From: Obelidium mucronatum
Lineage: Eukaryota; Chytridiomycota; Chytridiomycetes; Chytridiales; Chytriomycetaceae
DNA: 64,000 nt
Assembly (NCBI GenBank): GCA_025765595.1
Contig: JAIVFH010000115.1
Coordinates: 36,407 to 100,406, forward strand
Direction of reading: 5' to 3'
Shown: one piece after another, positions 46,910 to 56,689 of the stretch
How positions within the stretch are numbered: position 1 is the stretch's first letter
Layout: every line of letters starts with the position of its first letter
Notes under the pieces: model-generated
Told to the model about the DNA's origin: nothing
The model's database searches: none
Seen by the model: only the letters and a program-made list of their open reading frames with translations
Program-made: the position numbers and the translations under genes

Positions 46910-48232
46910 ATGGAAACTGTTGAAGAACTCCAAGCTGAACAAGAGCGCATTGCTGCCGAAATCCAACTACGCCGCAACGCCATTAATGCTGCAAACAACC
47001 GCCGCAACGCCCAACGCTTACAAGGAGAGCAACTAGCAACACGCAAACTCCAAGCAGACGAGGCATTTACCCTTTGGATCACAGCCCAAGACGAACTCGA
47101 CACAATCGCAAACAGCGACAACCCTGACAACGAACAAATCCAGAGAGCTACTGATGCCCTCGAATACCGCTTGACTGACTACCAAAGAAGAAAAGCATTA
47201 GTGGCCGAAGCCGAAGAACGTTACGACGCAACTTACCCAGCTGCTACAGCCCGCACAGAAAACCAACAACAACCACTTCCACAAGCCCTACCACTCCCGC
47301 GGCCACAAAAAATCCGTGACCCTCCCGCAAAACTCCCGAAATTCCCTGCAACTACGGCAACTAAAGACGAAATTCTTACATGGGCAGAAGACACCCAAAC
47401 CATGGTCAGAACTCACCAAGCAACCGCACAAGAGCTCCCAGCTTGGCTAGAGACAACAGTGAGCCACAGGCAATTCTCGAGAGCATCCGCCGAAGCAACC
47501 GCCAGCACCGACTGCAAAAATATTAGTCGCTTCTTAACCAAAGTCCTGGACACCCACTTCGGCAACGACCTGAATGGGACACTAAACCGGGAACTGCAAA
47601 ACATGCGGATGTTGCCAGAAGAACCAGTAGCGATACACCATGCCAAATTCGATAGACTGATTGCCTACTTCGAAACATCCATGTCAACAAAAGACAAAAT
47701 CAAACTATACGTCAACACGCTCACCCCAGACTTGAAAATCGGCCTCGGACCAAAGCTTGGAAGCATCACTTCGATTCTCGAAGCACAGATAGAAGCAGAA
47801 GAACTGGACGTCTTCTATTTTCCTGTCAGAGCAACCCAGAACGTCGCAGCACCCACAGCCGCCCGCCGTTTCGAATCGAAGCGTTACAGCATCCTAACTG
47901 AAGCAAGAACTGGCCCCGCAGCAGCCCACGCAACTTCAAACAAAAACTGCAAAATCCACGGTCCTGGCCACAGCGACGCCGAATGCCGCGAACAAAACGG
48001 CACCTCAATTCCACTAAATGCAAAATTGCCAGTCTGCGCCCACTGCAAAGCTCTCAAAGCTGCCAACCCCGACAAATTCATATCATTCAAGCACCCAGAA
48101 GAAGCCTGCTTTCAAAAGCACCCTCACCTTCGTCCGGCCCCAGTCTCTATGAAGACAATGTCTGTCGAAATTTTGGACGAAGACTTCTACACTGAAGCGG
48201 AAGACCAGTTCGAATTTTGGGCCAACAACTGA
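46910..48232 (+). CDS. gag: Retrotransposon gag protein
   Basis: About 440 residues. The N-terminal ~100 residues are charged coiled coil (METVEELQAEQERIAAEIQ). The middle is a capsid-like helical domain (FLTKVLDTHFGNDLNG, FDRLIAYFETSMSTKDKIKLYV). A zinc-knuckle-like CKIHGPGHSDAEC near 47950 and CAHC further on are followed by a Met/Glu-rich tail. The retroelement gag pattern C-x2-H..H..C replaces the standard CCHC. Single open frame, no intron. It packages the element RNA. Confidence 0.85.
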   Translation: METVEELQAEQERIAAEIQLRRNAINAANNRRNAQRLQGEQLATRKLQADEAFTLWITAQDELDTIANSDNPDNEQIQRATDALEYRLTDYQRRKALVAEAEERYDATYPAATARTENQQQPLPQALPLPRPQKIRDPPAKLPKFPATTATKDEILTWAEDTQTMVRTHQATAQELPAWLETTVSHRQFSRASAEATASTDCKNISRFLTKVLDTHFGNDLNGTLNRELQNMRMLPEEPVAIHHAKFDRLIAYFETSMSTKDKIKLYVNTLTPDLKIGLGPKLGSITSILEAQIEAEELDVFYFPVRATQNVAAPTAARRFESKRYSILTEARTGPAAAHATSNKNCKIHGPGHSDAECREQNGTSIPLNAKLPVCAHCKALKAANPDKFISFKHPEEACFQKHPHLRPAPVSMKTMSVEILDEDFYTEAEDQFEFWANN

Positions 48233-48420
48233 AGCCGAATCCTGAGTGTCTTTCCTTAATTGTATTTTTTCTCTTTTCCTTATTGGAAATTTTATGTCAA
48301 GTGACGTACAGTCGACACCTTTTATCATTATTTTTTTTTCTACATTACCGAAATAAACATTTATCCAGACGTAACATCACAAACACCAAAAACCCCAAAC
48401 AAAACCAAACATTGCCGGCA

Positions 48421-48423
<3 letters not shown>

Positions 48424-48464
<41 letters not shown>
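48424..48464. repeat. Poly-A tract (41) between gag and pol
   Basis: In the ~400 bp between the gag stop and the first pol ATG, no coding content is visible around this run. It could be an expanded repeat or an old insertion of an A-tail. Confidence 0.9.
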
Positions 48465-48466
<2 letters not shown>

Positions 48467-48648
48467 AAATGGAGGGTAAAAACCAAAAATTGAAAGCAGA
48501 ACGAACCTGACAAGCCACCAAGAAAAACAATATAAATACTGCAAAACCCCCTCCCAAAAAATTAACAAATTTGCCCAAGCACGCAACGCTTGGCTACAAG
48601 ACAAAGACACTTACCAAGAAAATTTTTATCCCACAAGCCGCCAGCAGA

Positions 48649-49916
48649 ATGTCGCAATCCCCAAAATTCTCCCCAAATCTAAGCTTCTTGAACAATCCAC
48701 CCCCCATCCTACCAACATCCACCAACAAGAAAGACTATGACGACTACAAAGCTGCCACTCAAGCCCGCGCTAGAGACCTGCTCCAAGCCACTACCGCCTA
48801 CATGACGTTAAACCCAGGAAAACTCCTAAGGACAAACATCTTGGTCAATGGGACGGAACGCTGGTGCTTAGTCGACCAAGGCGCCATGTGCACGTCAATT
48901 GACGCCAAATGGGCTACCGCGGCAGGAATTGAAGTTAGCCACTCTGTGAAAATTCTAATGGAAGGTCACGACTGCAAACCAACTTGGGAATCTGTCAAGG
49001 TCTCGAAACCAGTCGTCTTCACGACATACCAAGGTACCTAACTCAAAATCAGTCCAATAAGAAAACATCTTAAACAAAATAAACAGGAATCAACGTTATC
49101 GCAGCAGTCATGCTCAAAGACAATCCAAAAGAAATAGTCACGCTAGGACAGGACATACTGCCAAGCCTCGGAGTTGGAAGCACAGGTCTCCAAACGTTCG
49201 CTCTCCCAATCGCCCCCGAAGAATTTGCAACTAAGCCAGAACCGGCCGTCAAATTCCCAAACGGTATTTAACAACTATTCACTTTGAAAGCTATACCAAC
49301 ACAACACAACAGGACCACTCCAAGAAGACGACTCACTGGCCAGAGAACGCTTCCTGAAAGCAATCCAACCACACCTCGACGCCAACGCCGCCCTCTCCAA
49401 GTCCGACCACCCTGAGGACCTCATAACCATCGACCTTATCGAGGGAGCAGAACCAACATACATCAAACAATACCGCCTCCCATTCAAAAAACAATCAATA
49501 GTCACCGAACAAGTAACAACGTGGCTCAAGGACGGAATAATATCTCTTGCGCCAGGCACCAGCTCCTACAACAGCCCACTTATATGTCCACCACGGATCG
49601 TCAACGGCGAACTCACCAAGTACCGAGTATGCGTAGACATTCGAGCCGTAAACAACAACACAAAAGACTACAAGTGAATCTACCCCGGCGCCAGAGACGT
49701 CCTTGAAGAAGTCACAGACTCCAACCTGTTCTCGACAATGGACCTCGACGGCGCCTATCACCAGTACGTACTTGCCCCAGAACACCGCCATCTTACCTCC
49801 TTCTGCTGGAATGGACAACGCTACGTCTTTAACGCTCCACCGTTTGGACTTAAAAACGTACCAGTGCAGTTCCAAGAGCTGATGGAAAAACTTTTCATAA
49901 AAGACAAATTCGTCAA

Positions 49917-49977
<61 letters not shown>

Positions 49978-52338
49978 AACATATATACATTAACACACTC
50001 TTGAAACCCTCTACCACAGATATACATTGACGACCTCTTCATCCACTCCTCCTCATGGGAATCCCACACCGAACATGTCATCTCCGTCCTAAAAACCCTA
50101 ACTGCCGCCAAACTCCGCATCAAACCATCAAAAAACTCCCTTGGCCACCGAGAAGTCAAGCTCCTAGGATTCCTTAAAAGCGCTGAAGGAATCCAGATTG
50201 ACCCAGAACGGTACCTTGCTATTGACAAATGGAAAACACCAAGACAGTCTAAAGATTATACATCGGTCGCACACATGCTCGGCTTCATGAACTACCTACG
50301 CGACAGCATTCCTCTCTACTCCACGTTAGCAGCACCATTGGAATCCATCCGCAACGCAACAAATTTGGAACCCATCTGGACAGACGAACACGAAGCGTCA
50401 CTCAAAGCACTCACAGAAGCGGCAGCGAACGCACCAATCCTATCCACGCCAAACTTCACGCGAAAATTCTATGTTGCCACCAACGCTTCCAACTTTGGCA
50501 TTGGTGCCATGCTGTACCAGCTTGACGAGAAAGGATCAAAGAAGTACATCCAATTTGCAGCAAAATCTTTCTCCATCCACCAACGGAACTACTCAGCAAC
50601 GCACAAAGAACTACTCGGCATTATTTACGCCCTCGACAAATTCCACCCATATCTCTTCGGAGAACACTTTGTTTTGGAAACGGACCACAAGGCCCTGACA
50701 TACCTTTTTACTTCAGTCGAACTCAACGTGCTCCTACAAGGATGGATCGACAAACTGCTATCATACAACTTTACGATAACACACCTACCAGGTATGGCCC
50801 ATTCACCTAACCTAACCCACAACTAAAACACCAATCAACCAGGCATCCAAAACAAACTACCCGACGCCCTTAGCCGAATAGTCCACACCTACGAGAAGGC
50901 AGTCCCAGCACGCCGCTTGCCGCAAAACACCACCACTACGGACACAATCCCCATCCCTGACGGAATGGTCTACGGCGACATCCTGCCCTTCATGGACGCT
51001 TCCAAATCAACAGCAAGCCCAGAAATGATCACCCTGTCTCAAAAAACCATGAAAGTATCAGACCCCGTACTCCGCGAAACAGTCCCAGAAGACGAACGAA
51101 CACCGCTCTTGGAAACACTGCACAGTATGGGACACTTTGGCGCCGACTCAATGGTCCGGCAACTATGGCGTACAAACAAAACATGGCCCTCGATGAAACA
51201 TGATGCTCTCGAACATGTCAAAGCCTGCCCTGAATGCCAGAAATGGAACATAGCCCGCCGCGGCTTTCACCCGATGACTTCAATACACGCCGAACTACCA
51301 CTAGACCACGTAGCCCTCGATCTTGCTACCATTTCCACAACATCAGCCGACAGTTTCAACTTCATCCTCGTATTCGTCGACGTTGCCACAAAATTCACAA
51401 TCCTGAGACCGCTCAAAACCAAAACACAACAAGAGCTAGCCGCCACCCTCCTCCAAATCTTTACAGACTTCGGATTCCCGCGCATCATACAAAGTGACAA
51501 CGGCAGAGAATTCGTCAACAACCTAGTCCGAGAACTACTCTCACACTCTAAAACTACCCACCGCCTCACAACCCCCTACAACCCACAATCAAACGGTCTG
51601 GCAGAAAATCACGTCAAAACCGCCAAACAAACATTGTTAAAGCTACTGGACGACGACTTGACTCACTGGGACAAACTGGTCCCTTGGTCCCAACTCTTTA
51701 TTAACCTCAACATATCCAGAACCCACAAATCCAGCCCATTCAGCCTCATGTTTGCCCGAACAGCCAACAATTTCACAGACTATTCCTTCGACCAACAACG
51801 TGACCTGCCACTGGAAGAACTACAAGCACGATGCAACCATATGCACGACCTCGTCTACCCAGAAATAGCCGCCACCACAAGAAGGTACCAAGCCATCATG
51901 CGAGAAAAGTACAACAAGAAATTCAACGTCAAAAACGAACTATTTCCACTCAACTCCTACGTGATGGCAAAACCGGATATTCGCGAAAGTAAAACCGAAC
52001 CCCGCTACGAAGGACCCTACCGAGTAATCAAGCGCACTCGCAACGGAACTTATCAACTCCTGGATGCCGACGGATCTCCTCTAACCCGCAACTACGCTCC
52101 CCACCAACTAAAACTCATTTCAGCCCACACCACCTTCCTACCCACAGCAGAAGTCTCAAAAATTCACGCCTTCAGAACAAGCCCCACGAAGGAAAAAGAA
52201 TACCTAGTTTCGTGGAAAAACCACGACGAATCATACAACGAATGGATTCCACACTCCCACTTTCAAAATACCACCATCATCAGCGAATTCCACAAAAAAG
52301 ACCTAACCAAACGCAAACGCAAATCACCTACCAACTAA
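48649..52338 (+). CDS. pol: Retrotransposon pol: protease, RT, RNase H, integrase, chromodomain
   Basis: Protease: VDQGAMCTSID, where the usual D-S/T-G is D-Q-G. Reverse transcriptase: FSTMDLDGAYHQYVL and IYIDDLFIHS (YIDD). RNase H: VATNASNFGIGAMLY, where the first catalytic Asp of the usual TDAS is Asn, then HKELLGI and TDHKALTYLF. Integrase: H-x3-H with C-x2-C (LHSMGHFGAD, CPEC), D in LDLATI, D in QSDNGREF, E in SNGLAENHVK. Chromodomain: EYLVSWKNHDESYNEWIP. Four introns are required: 49034-49086, 49264-49312, 49918-50019 and 50792-50842. A TGA at 49675-49677 interrupts RT. Start at 48649 (MSQSPKFSPNLS); an upstream open frame begins at a TTG, so the 5' end is uncertain. The way pol is expressed relative to gag is not evident. 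Confidence 0.88.
49034..49086 (+). other. Intron 1 of pol (53 nt)
   Basis: GTACCTAACT...AAACAG, in the protease region, phase 1 (Q-G junction). CTAAC branch-like motif at 49037. Confidence 0.75.
49264..49312 (+). other. Intron 2 of pol (49 nt)
   Basis: GTATTTAACA...CAACAG, phase 1, joins PNG to PLQEDDSLA before the RT domain. Confidence 0.75.
49918..50019 (+). other. Intron 3 of pol (102 nt) with 55 A's
   Basis: GTAAAA... then A run 49920-49974, ending CTACCACAG. Phase 0, exactly between the RT segment FVK and IYIDD. Confidence 0.75.
50792..50842 (+). other. Intron 4 of pol (51 nt)
   Basis: GTATGGCCCA...CAACCAG with CCTAACCTAACC inside. Phase 1, joins HLPG to IQNKLPDALSR. Confidence 0.75.
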
Positions 52339-52365
52339 CTCTCAACTCACAATCTGGGGGGGTGA

Positions 52366-52581
52366 TGTCGTATCCCTCATTACCTCCCTCATTACTAACA
52401 CTATCTAAGCCCCTATTTATTCCCACTTATTCTCTATCTCACATTATATTATCTGCCTTATCTATCTGTCTGTTATACTTATTTGATTTATTTGTGTGTA
52501 AGAATAATAAATTCCCAAAGTTCCAAAGGACGTCATCGTTCACTCCCCTCACTCCTCCTCCATACAATAACAGACACCCCA
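52366..52581 (+). repeat. 3' LTR (216 bp)
   Basis: Identical by eye to the 5' LTR. It is preceded by the polypurine tract CTGGGGGGGTGA and followed by CTCTG. Confidence 0.95.
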
Positions 52582-52874
52582 CTCTGGTATGAAAACTCAA
52601 GATGTATCAGATGCTTCCAGTACACAGCGGTGTATACATGCTGATAAGGTTCAGGCCAAGAAAAATAGTCGATATCATGACTTGAAGCTGGATCTGGGAT
52701 CTAGTTGACTGACGAGTTTGGAAGTTGTATATGCCGACTCAAGTTGGTAGCAGCAAAGTGACGGGACGACAAGCATACTTGCAATGATTTTGACAATCTC
52801 TGAAATTTGATCACTTTTGTAGGTTCGATCCAACTGAAGATGTGTTTCGCGATGTCTGTGTCAATTCTGTCCAT
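52582..52874 (-). pseudogene. F-box/LRR gene copy 1, 5' part, on the other side of the element
   Basis: Starts MDRIDTDIAKHIFSWIEP at 52874, an F-box-like N terminus (compare TPLLKQMFSFVHPRQVH in copy 2). It reads through one in-frame TAG at 52701-52703 into DIDYFSWPEPYQHVYTAV and WKHLIHLEFSYQ, then across the empty site to SVSLPKPTPLPP at 46041. The fused reading frame is continuous apart from the TAG. 52582-52586 is the right CTCTG copy. Confidence 0.75.
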
Positions 52875-52935
52875 TTATTGTCAAAAAGCGAAGTCAAACT
52901 CGAAAGAACAAGTAAAGTTCAAATTGTTCTTCAAA

Positions 52936-53990
52936 TTACAAAGCCCCAAATTTTCCAAGTCTTGAAGGACTGCGCGGAATCTCTCCCCCAAGCTGATTGT
53001 GATTGACGACCAACTGCCGAAGCTCAACTAACTGATCCAACACCCTGTGGAATAGGTCCCACTCAGGGAATTCCTCGTAAGGTATAAACTTCTCAGTTGA
53101 ACAAGTTTGCAAAGTTCTTCAGGGATTCCACCCGTCAATTTGTTGTTGTTGAGGCGTAATTCTGTGAGACCAACCAACTGTCCCATCTCCACTGGAATAG
53201 ATCCTGTGAGCAAATTCTTGCTCAAATCCACTTTCGTCAGCTTAATCAATTTTCCAATCTCATTTGGGATACTCGAATCCAACTTATTTGAATTCAGGTG
53301 TAACTGATGTCAACAATGTCAACTCTCCCAGTCCCAGCAGGAATGCCACCAGTTAATGCGTTATCCTGCAAGTCCAAAAACTTGAGTTGCTTTAATCTTC
53401 CCAAATTCTGGGGAATCTCGCCGTCGAGGTGGTTTCTGGATAGATCGAGGAACTCAAGCAAAACCAACGACGTTATGGCCTCATGCGGAATATGCCCCGA
53501 AATACCACACATTCCAAGATCAAGGCGAACCAACGAAGTAAGCTCAGAGATTTGGTGGGGAATCAGGAGCGGCAAGGAAGAACCCCGCCCGAAAACCAAT
53601 CACTTTCCCAATACTTCTCGTGTGCTTGAAAAAGTGCAGTAGCAAAGACCCGTTGGTAGAGCTCTGGCCATTGGAAAAAGAGCTCTTGGAATTCGTTTGG
53701 TTTGTTGTAACGTAATGATGTTCGCTTGTTTGTGGTTCACAGCCATTTCATCCAGCTGCTGTCTGAGATCGCCCATTTCAGTCACCCCGTGAAGGAACAT
53801 GATAGCGGATGTGGTTCTTCAGGCATTTGAATGCAAAATCCTCGGTCATGATGAAGTTGTTGAAGATTCGAGAGAGAAGTCGCAAGTGGTGCACTTGTCG
53901 AGGATGAACAAAGCTAAACATTTGCTTGAGCAGCGGAGTATCGAGCGTGACTTTCAGCTGCGTCGGATGCTCGATGCCATCGTCGGTCAA
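52936..53990 (-). pseudogene. F-box/LRR gene copy 2 with multiple frame breaks
   Basis: N terminus MTDDGIEHPTQLKVTLDTP, LLKQMFSFVHPRQVHHLRLL (F-box-like) at 53990-53780. Homology to copy 1 continues in other frames: FQWPELYQRVFATALFQ near 53680, then LRRs LTSLVRLDLGMCGISGHI, LEFLDLSRNHLDGEIPQ, LKFLDLQDNALTGGIP, LTKVDLSKNLLTGSIP, LTELRLNNNKLTGGIP and LVELRQLVVNHNQLGGEI, ending at 52936. One frame change (53780-53690) may be an intron. At least three others (near 53590, 53295 and 53050) have no plausible intron. Copy 1 starts 62 bp downstream on the same strand, so the pair is a tandem duplication. Confidence 0.7.
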
Positions 53991-54077
53991 TGTACTTTGT
54001 CACAGTGAAGGTGGTTGTCATTTCTGTTGGTTTTTTAAACAACGCTATTTTAAGAACCAAGTGTGTCTTTTACTTTG

Positions 54078-55715
54078 TTATCGCTCGCTGGTGTTTCTTA
54101 ATGAAGTTGGCTCCATCGAATGGTATGATGGAGCAAGAGATATGGGAGACAAGGGCGGTGGGGGAGGCGGGCCAGCCGCCTCTGCAACCACAACCACTGG
54201 CGGAGTATATGCTGGCAAGTCATAAACTTCTCGTCCTTCCTCCCTGAAATTATCGCTATCGCCATCCATATCCCCATACCGCAGCCTTCGATAATGCACA
54301 AACACACCAACAACCAGAAACACCAGAAATGAGGACCCAAACATTATCGCCATCAATTTAAAAACGCCGCTTAAATCCGGAGAATTTCTCGCTTGAGACT
54401 CGAGATATGGATCTTTAGGATCGATTTCCTTGTGTGGCTCTGGACTGGTGGTGTCACAAGTTGGAAGAGTTTCATTCGAACTCCTCAAACAAGATGGTTG
54501 ATGGGACCATGAAGGCGGTACGCAAAGAGATGTGTTTGCGAATTCGCAGCGCCAAGATTGGGTCCATGGAGAATTCGCATTTGATTTAGCAACCGTATTG
54601 GGGAGAGGACCACTCAAAAGTGTGTTGTTTTCAACAGACCTGTTCAAGGTGGTAAGTAATGACTCGCATGATTCATGTAACTCACAGAAGGGTTATTGTA
54701 TCTCCCAGAGTTGCGGGAAGGGTGCCTGTGAGGTTGTTGTTTGCAAGCAATAACTGTACAAAGAACTGCTTCGAGTTAAGAGAAATCAATTTCTCCGGCA
54801 GATTCGGAATAGTTCCATTAAGGACTAGTGTATCGTTGCCAACGTTTAATGGCGATCCACTCATGTTGCTGGGGAGCAGAACTTTAGATGCCAGTTATAC
54901 CAACAGGAATCACTCACAGCGATTGAAAATACTTCGGAACTGCAAGGAAATCGAAAAGAGGGCTCAATATTTGATCTCCAAATAGGGCATTTGAAAAGGT
55001 AAGCGATTGAAGATTCGAAAGAAGCGTCAACGACCCTGGAAGCTGATTTACTGGCTCTGGGGGGATATCTACTCTTACGGAAACTACTGTGTTGGGATCG
55101 CAAAACTGTGCATTCAAGAATGAATCTGACTTAGGACCTGCTATTGTGGTCTGAAAGAGAGGTAAATAACAACACGAATGGCAGGCCAGACATACATTCT
55201 GGACACAGTTCGCTGCAGATACATTCAAGAATCCAAATTCTAGTGCCATATTGACTATTGCCTGCATGCGTTGGAATATTGATTCAATTGTTCAATCGTT
55301 CATCAAATGAGACGTGTTTTACCAAACACTGCTCTGAAGTTCGATTCACGGATTCACTTTTGTCTTGGAATAAACTTGTATAAGCCCCCGTTGTACTATC
55401 AAAGCATCCATCCAAAATTACACTTCGTTCGTCAATGAACTTTGGCATCAAGGTGAAGAAGGCAGTTCCGCCAACAACAAGAGCGAATGCAAGTATTCCA
55501 AGACGAATCAATAGTTGCTTTCTGTCTGACGTGAGAAGAACGATTCGCCTTTGGTTTATTGACGAGATGGATCGTGATGGTTTGAGGTATTTGAGGAAAC
55601 TATGGATAGAGCTGACTGCGTTGGGAATAGGGGAGGTGGGTGGCCCCTGCGTGCCAGTGGTATCTGATTCTGCGTGTCCTCTTCGTTCCGTTGTTCTTGG
55701 TACCTCTGTTGACAT
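54078..55715 (-). CDS. LRR single-pass membrane protein, family member G
   Basis: Exon 1 (55715-55290): ~95-residue cytosolic N terminus, helix LLIRLGILAFALVVGGTAFF, VILDGCFDSTTGAYTSL and NRTSEQC. Then IVNMALEFGFLNVSAANC, TTIAGPKSDSFLNAQFCDP, FSNALFGDQILSPLF, LNGTIPNLPEKL, LLANNNLTGTLPATL and NNTLLSGPLPNTV, the W/C block TSLCVPPSWSHQPSCLR, helix LMAIMFGSSFLVFLVVGVFV, and a tail with YDLPAYTPPVVVV. Four introns of 50-80 nt match the family positions. Longer N terminus and more divergent sequence than the 41-45 kb cluster. Confidence 0.75.
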
Positions 55716-55845
55716 CGTTAATGAATGGGAAATTAAAATATTTAATAATGGAAGTTCTTCATTATCTTTTCTTTATTTTAGAATCTTTTCAAATAATTCA
55801 AAAGACCATTACCCTTATTTATTGGAATTGTGATTGATATCAAAA

Positions 55846-56635
55846 ATGGTTTATTTAGCGATAGTGGGAACAAGGTGTTACTGCCACGATGTAAAAGATG
55901 TTCCACTGAACTGGTCGAAAACAATACAGAGATAATCCGATCTACGAGCTCGAACTGATAACGGGTGCAACGACGGCTCAAAAGGTGCGCTTCAAACATT
56001 TTGTCAATCAGTCAAATACGTCGTCCGCTGCATAGCGCACTCATTCTGAAATCACAAATCGATACTAGCAGAGAGATGCTGCTTCAGAACAGAAACATCT
56101 GAATCAGTTTATCGCACACTCAGCATTGGATATTGTTGATGAAGCCATGTGGGGCACGAATCAAATGTAATTATGAACACCTTCCTTTCATAAATCATCG
56201 CTGCATTGTTTCTATGGACCTTTATATGCGCATTTGGGCTTTAGGCGTCATTAGTACAACGCGAAGTTAACATTCCAGCTTTCAGGTACCTCAAAGTAGT
56301 TGATCGGTTCAACGATCATCATGTCAGTGCATATGTGACTCCGAGTGGTCAGTTTCTGTTCCTTCCGTGGAAGCGGCTGACTCCGTAAATGATAAAAACA
56401 GGCGCCAAGTTTATGCTCATCCACGAAGCATCAACGGGAGACGTGCGCAGTTTCTTTACGGATCTGCACGAACTCTACGTGAAGGTTTTGCGCTCATTCT
56501 CTTCAGCGTTCTTTATTAAGCCAGAGTCTAATTTAGGTGATGATGAATCCGTTCAGCGAAGTCAATGGCGCCATCGACTCACACCAGTTCGATGTGAAAG
56601 TTCGCGGAATTGCGCGAAAGTATCTGAGTGGATGA
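55846..56635 (+). CDS. TRAPPC2: TRAPP complex subunit 2 (sedlin/Trs20)
   Basis: Small longin-fold subunit of the TRAPP Rab-GEF complex acting in ER-Golgi traffic. Six short exons: 55846-55874 (MVYLAIVGT), 55930-55984 (DNPIYELELITGATTAQK), 56072-56166 (HLNQFIAHSALDIVDEAMW), 56286-56347 (YLKVVDRFNDHHVSAYVTPS), 56402-56484 (KFMLIHEASTGDVRSFF, TDLHELYVK) and 56537-56635 (MNPFSEVNGAIDSHQFDVKV, stop). All junctions are GT-AG and the frame is intact. Length about 141 residues, as usual. The open frames that dominate this stretch by length are not the real gene. Confidence 0.9.
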
Positions 56636-56689
56636 ATACTCGTCAGCGTAAACTCGCAATAAAATCACCAAAAAATCACCGGAAAAAAC

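Larger units (their letters stand above)
46042..52581 (+). mobile_element. Ty3/Gypsy LTR retrotransposon of the chromovirus group, full length
   Basis: 6540 bp with two 216-bp LTRs (TG...CA), identical by eye, and a 5-bp CTCTG duplication, so a recent single insertion. Order: 5' LTR, minisatellite, gag, protease, reverse transcriptase, RNase H, integrase, chromodomain, polypurine tract (CTGGGGGGGTGA) and 3' LTR. The protease-RT-RH-IN order and the C-terminal chromodomain place it in the chromoviruses. Gag and pol are separate open frames. Pol contains four introns, one TGA and an altered RNase H Asp. No clear tRNA primer-binding site follows the 5' LTR. It is inserted in a host F-box/LRR gene in the opposite orientation. 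Confidence 0.95.

Noticed and set aside
49675..49677. UGA recoded as Trp in this organism
   Set aside because: Host genes here use TGA as a normal stop (for example PPCS, prolyl oligopeptidase and TRAPPC2).
49821..50228. Minus-strand frame with a long Phe run
   Set aside because: Produced by the A55 tract in a pol intron.
55778..55999. Minus-strand 73-residue frame over the TRAPPC2 5' exons
   Set aside because: The plus strand encodes the conserved sedlin N terminus across these bases.
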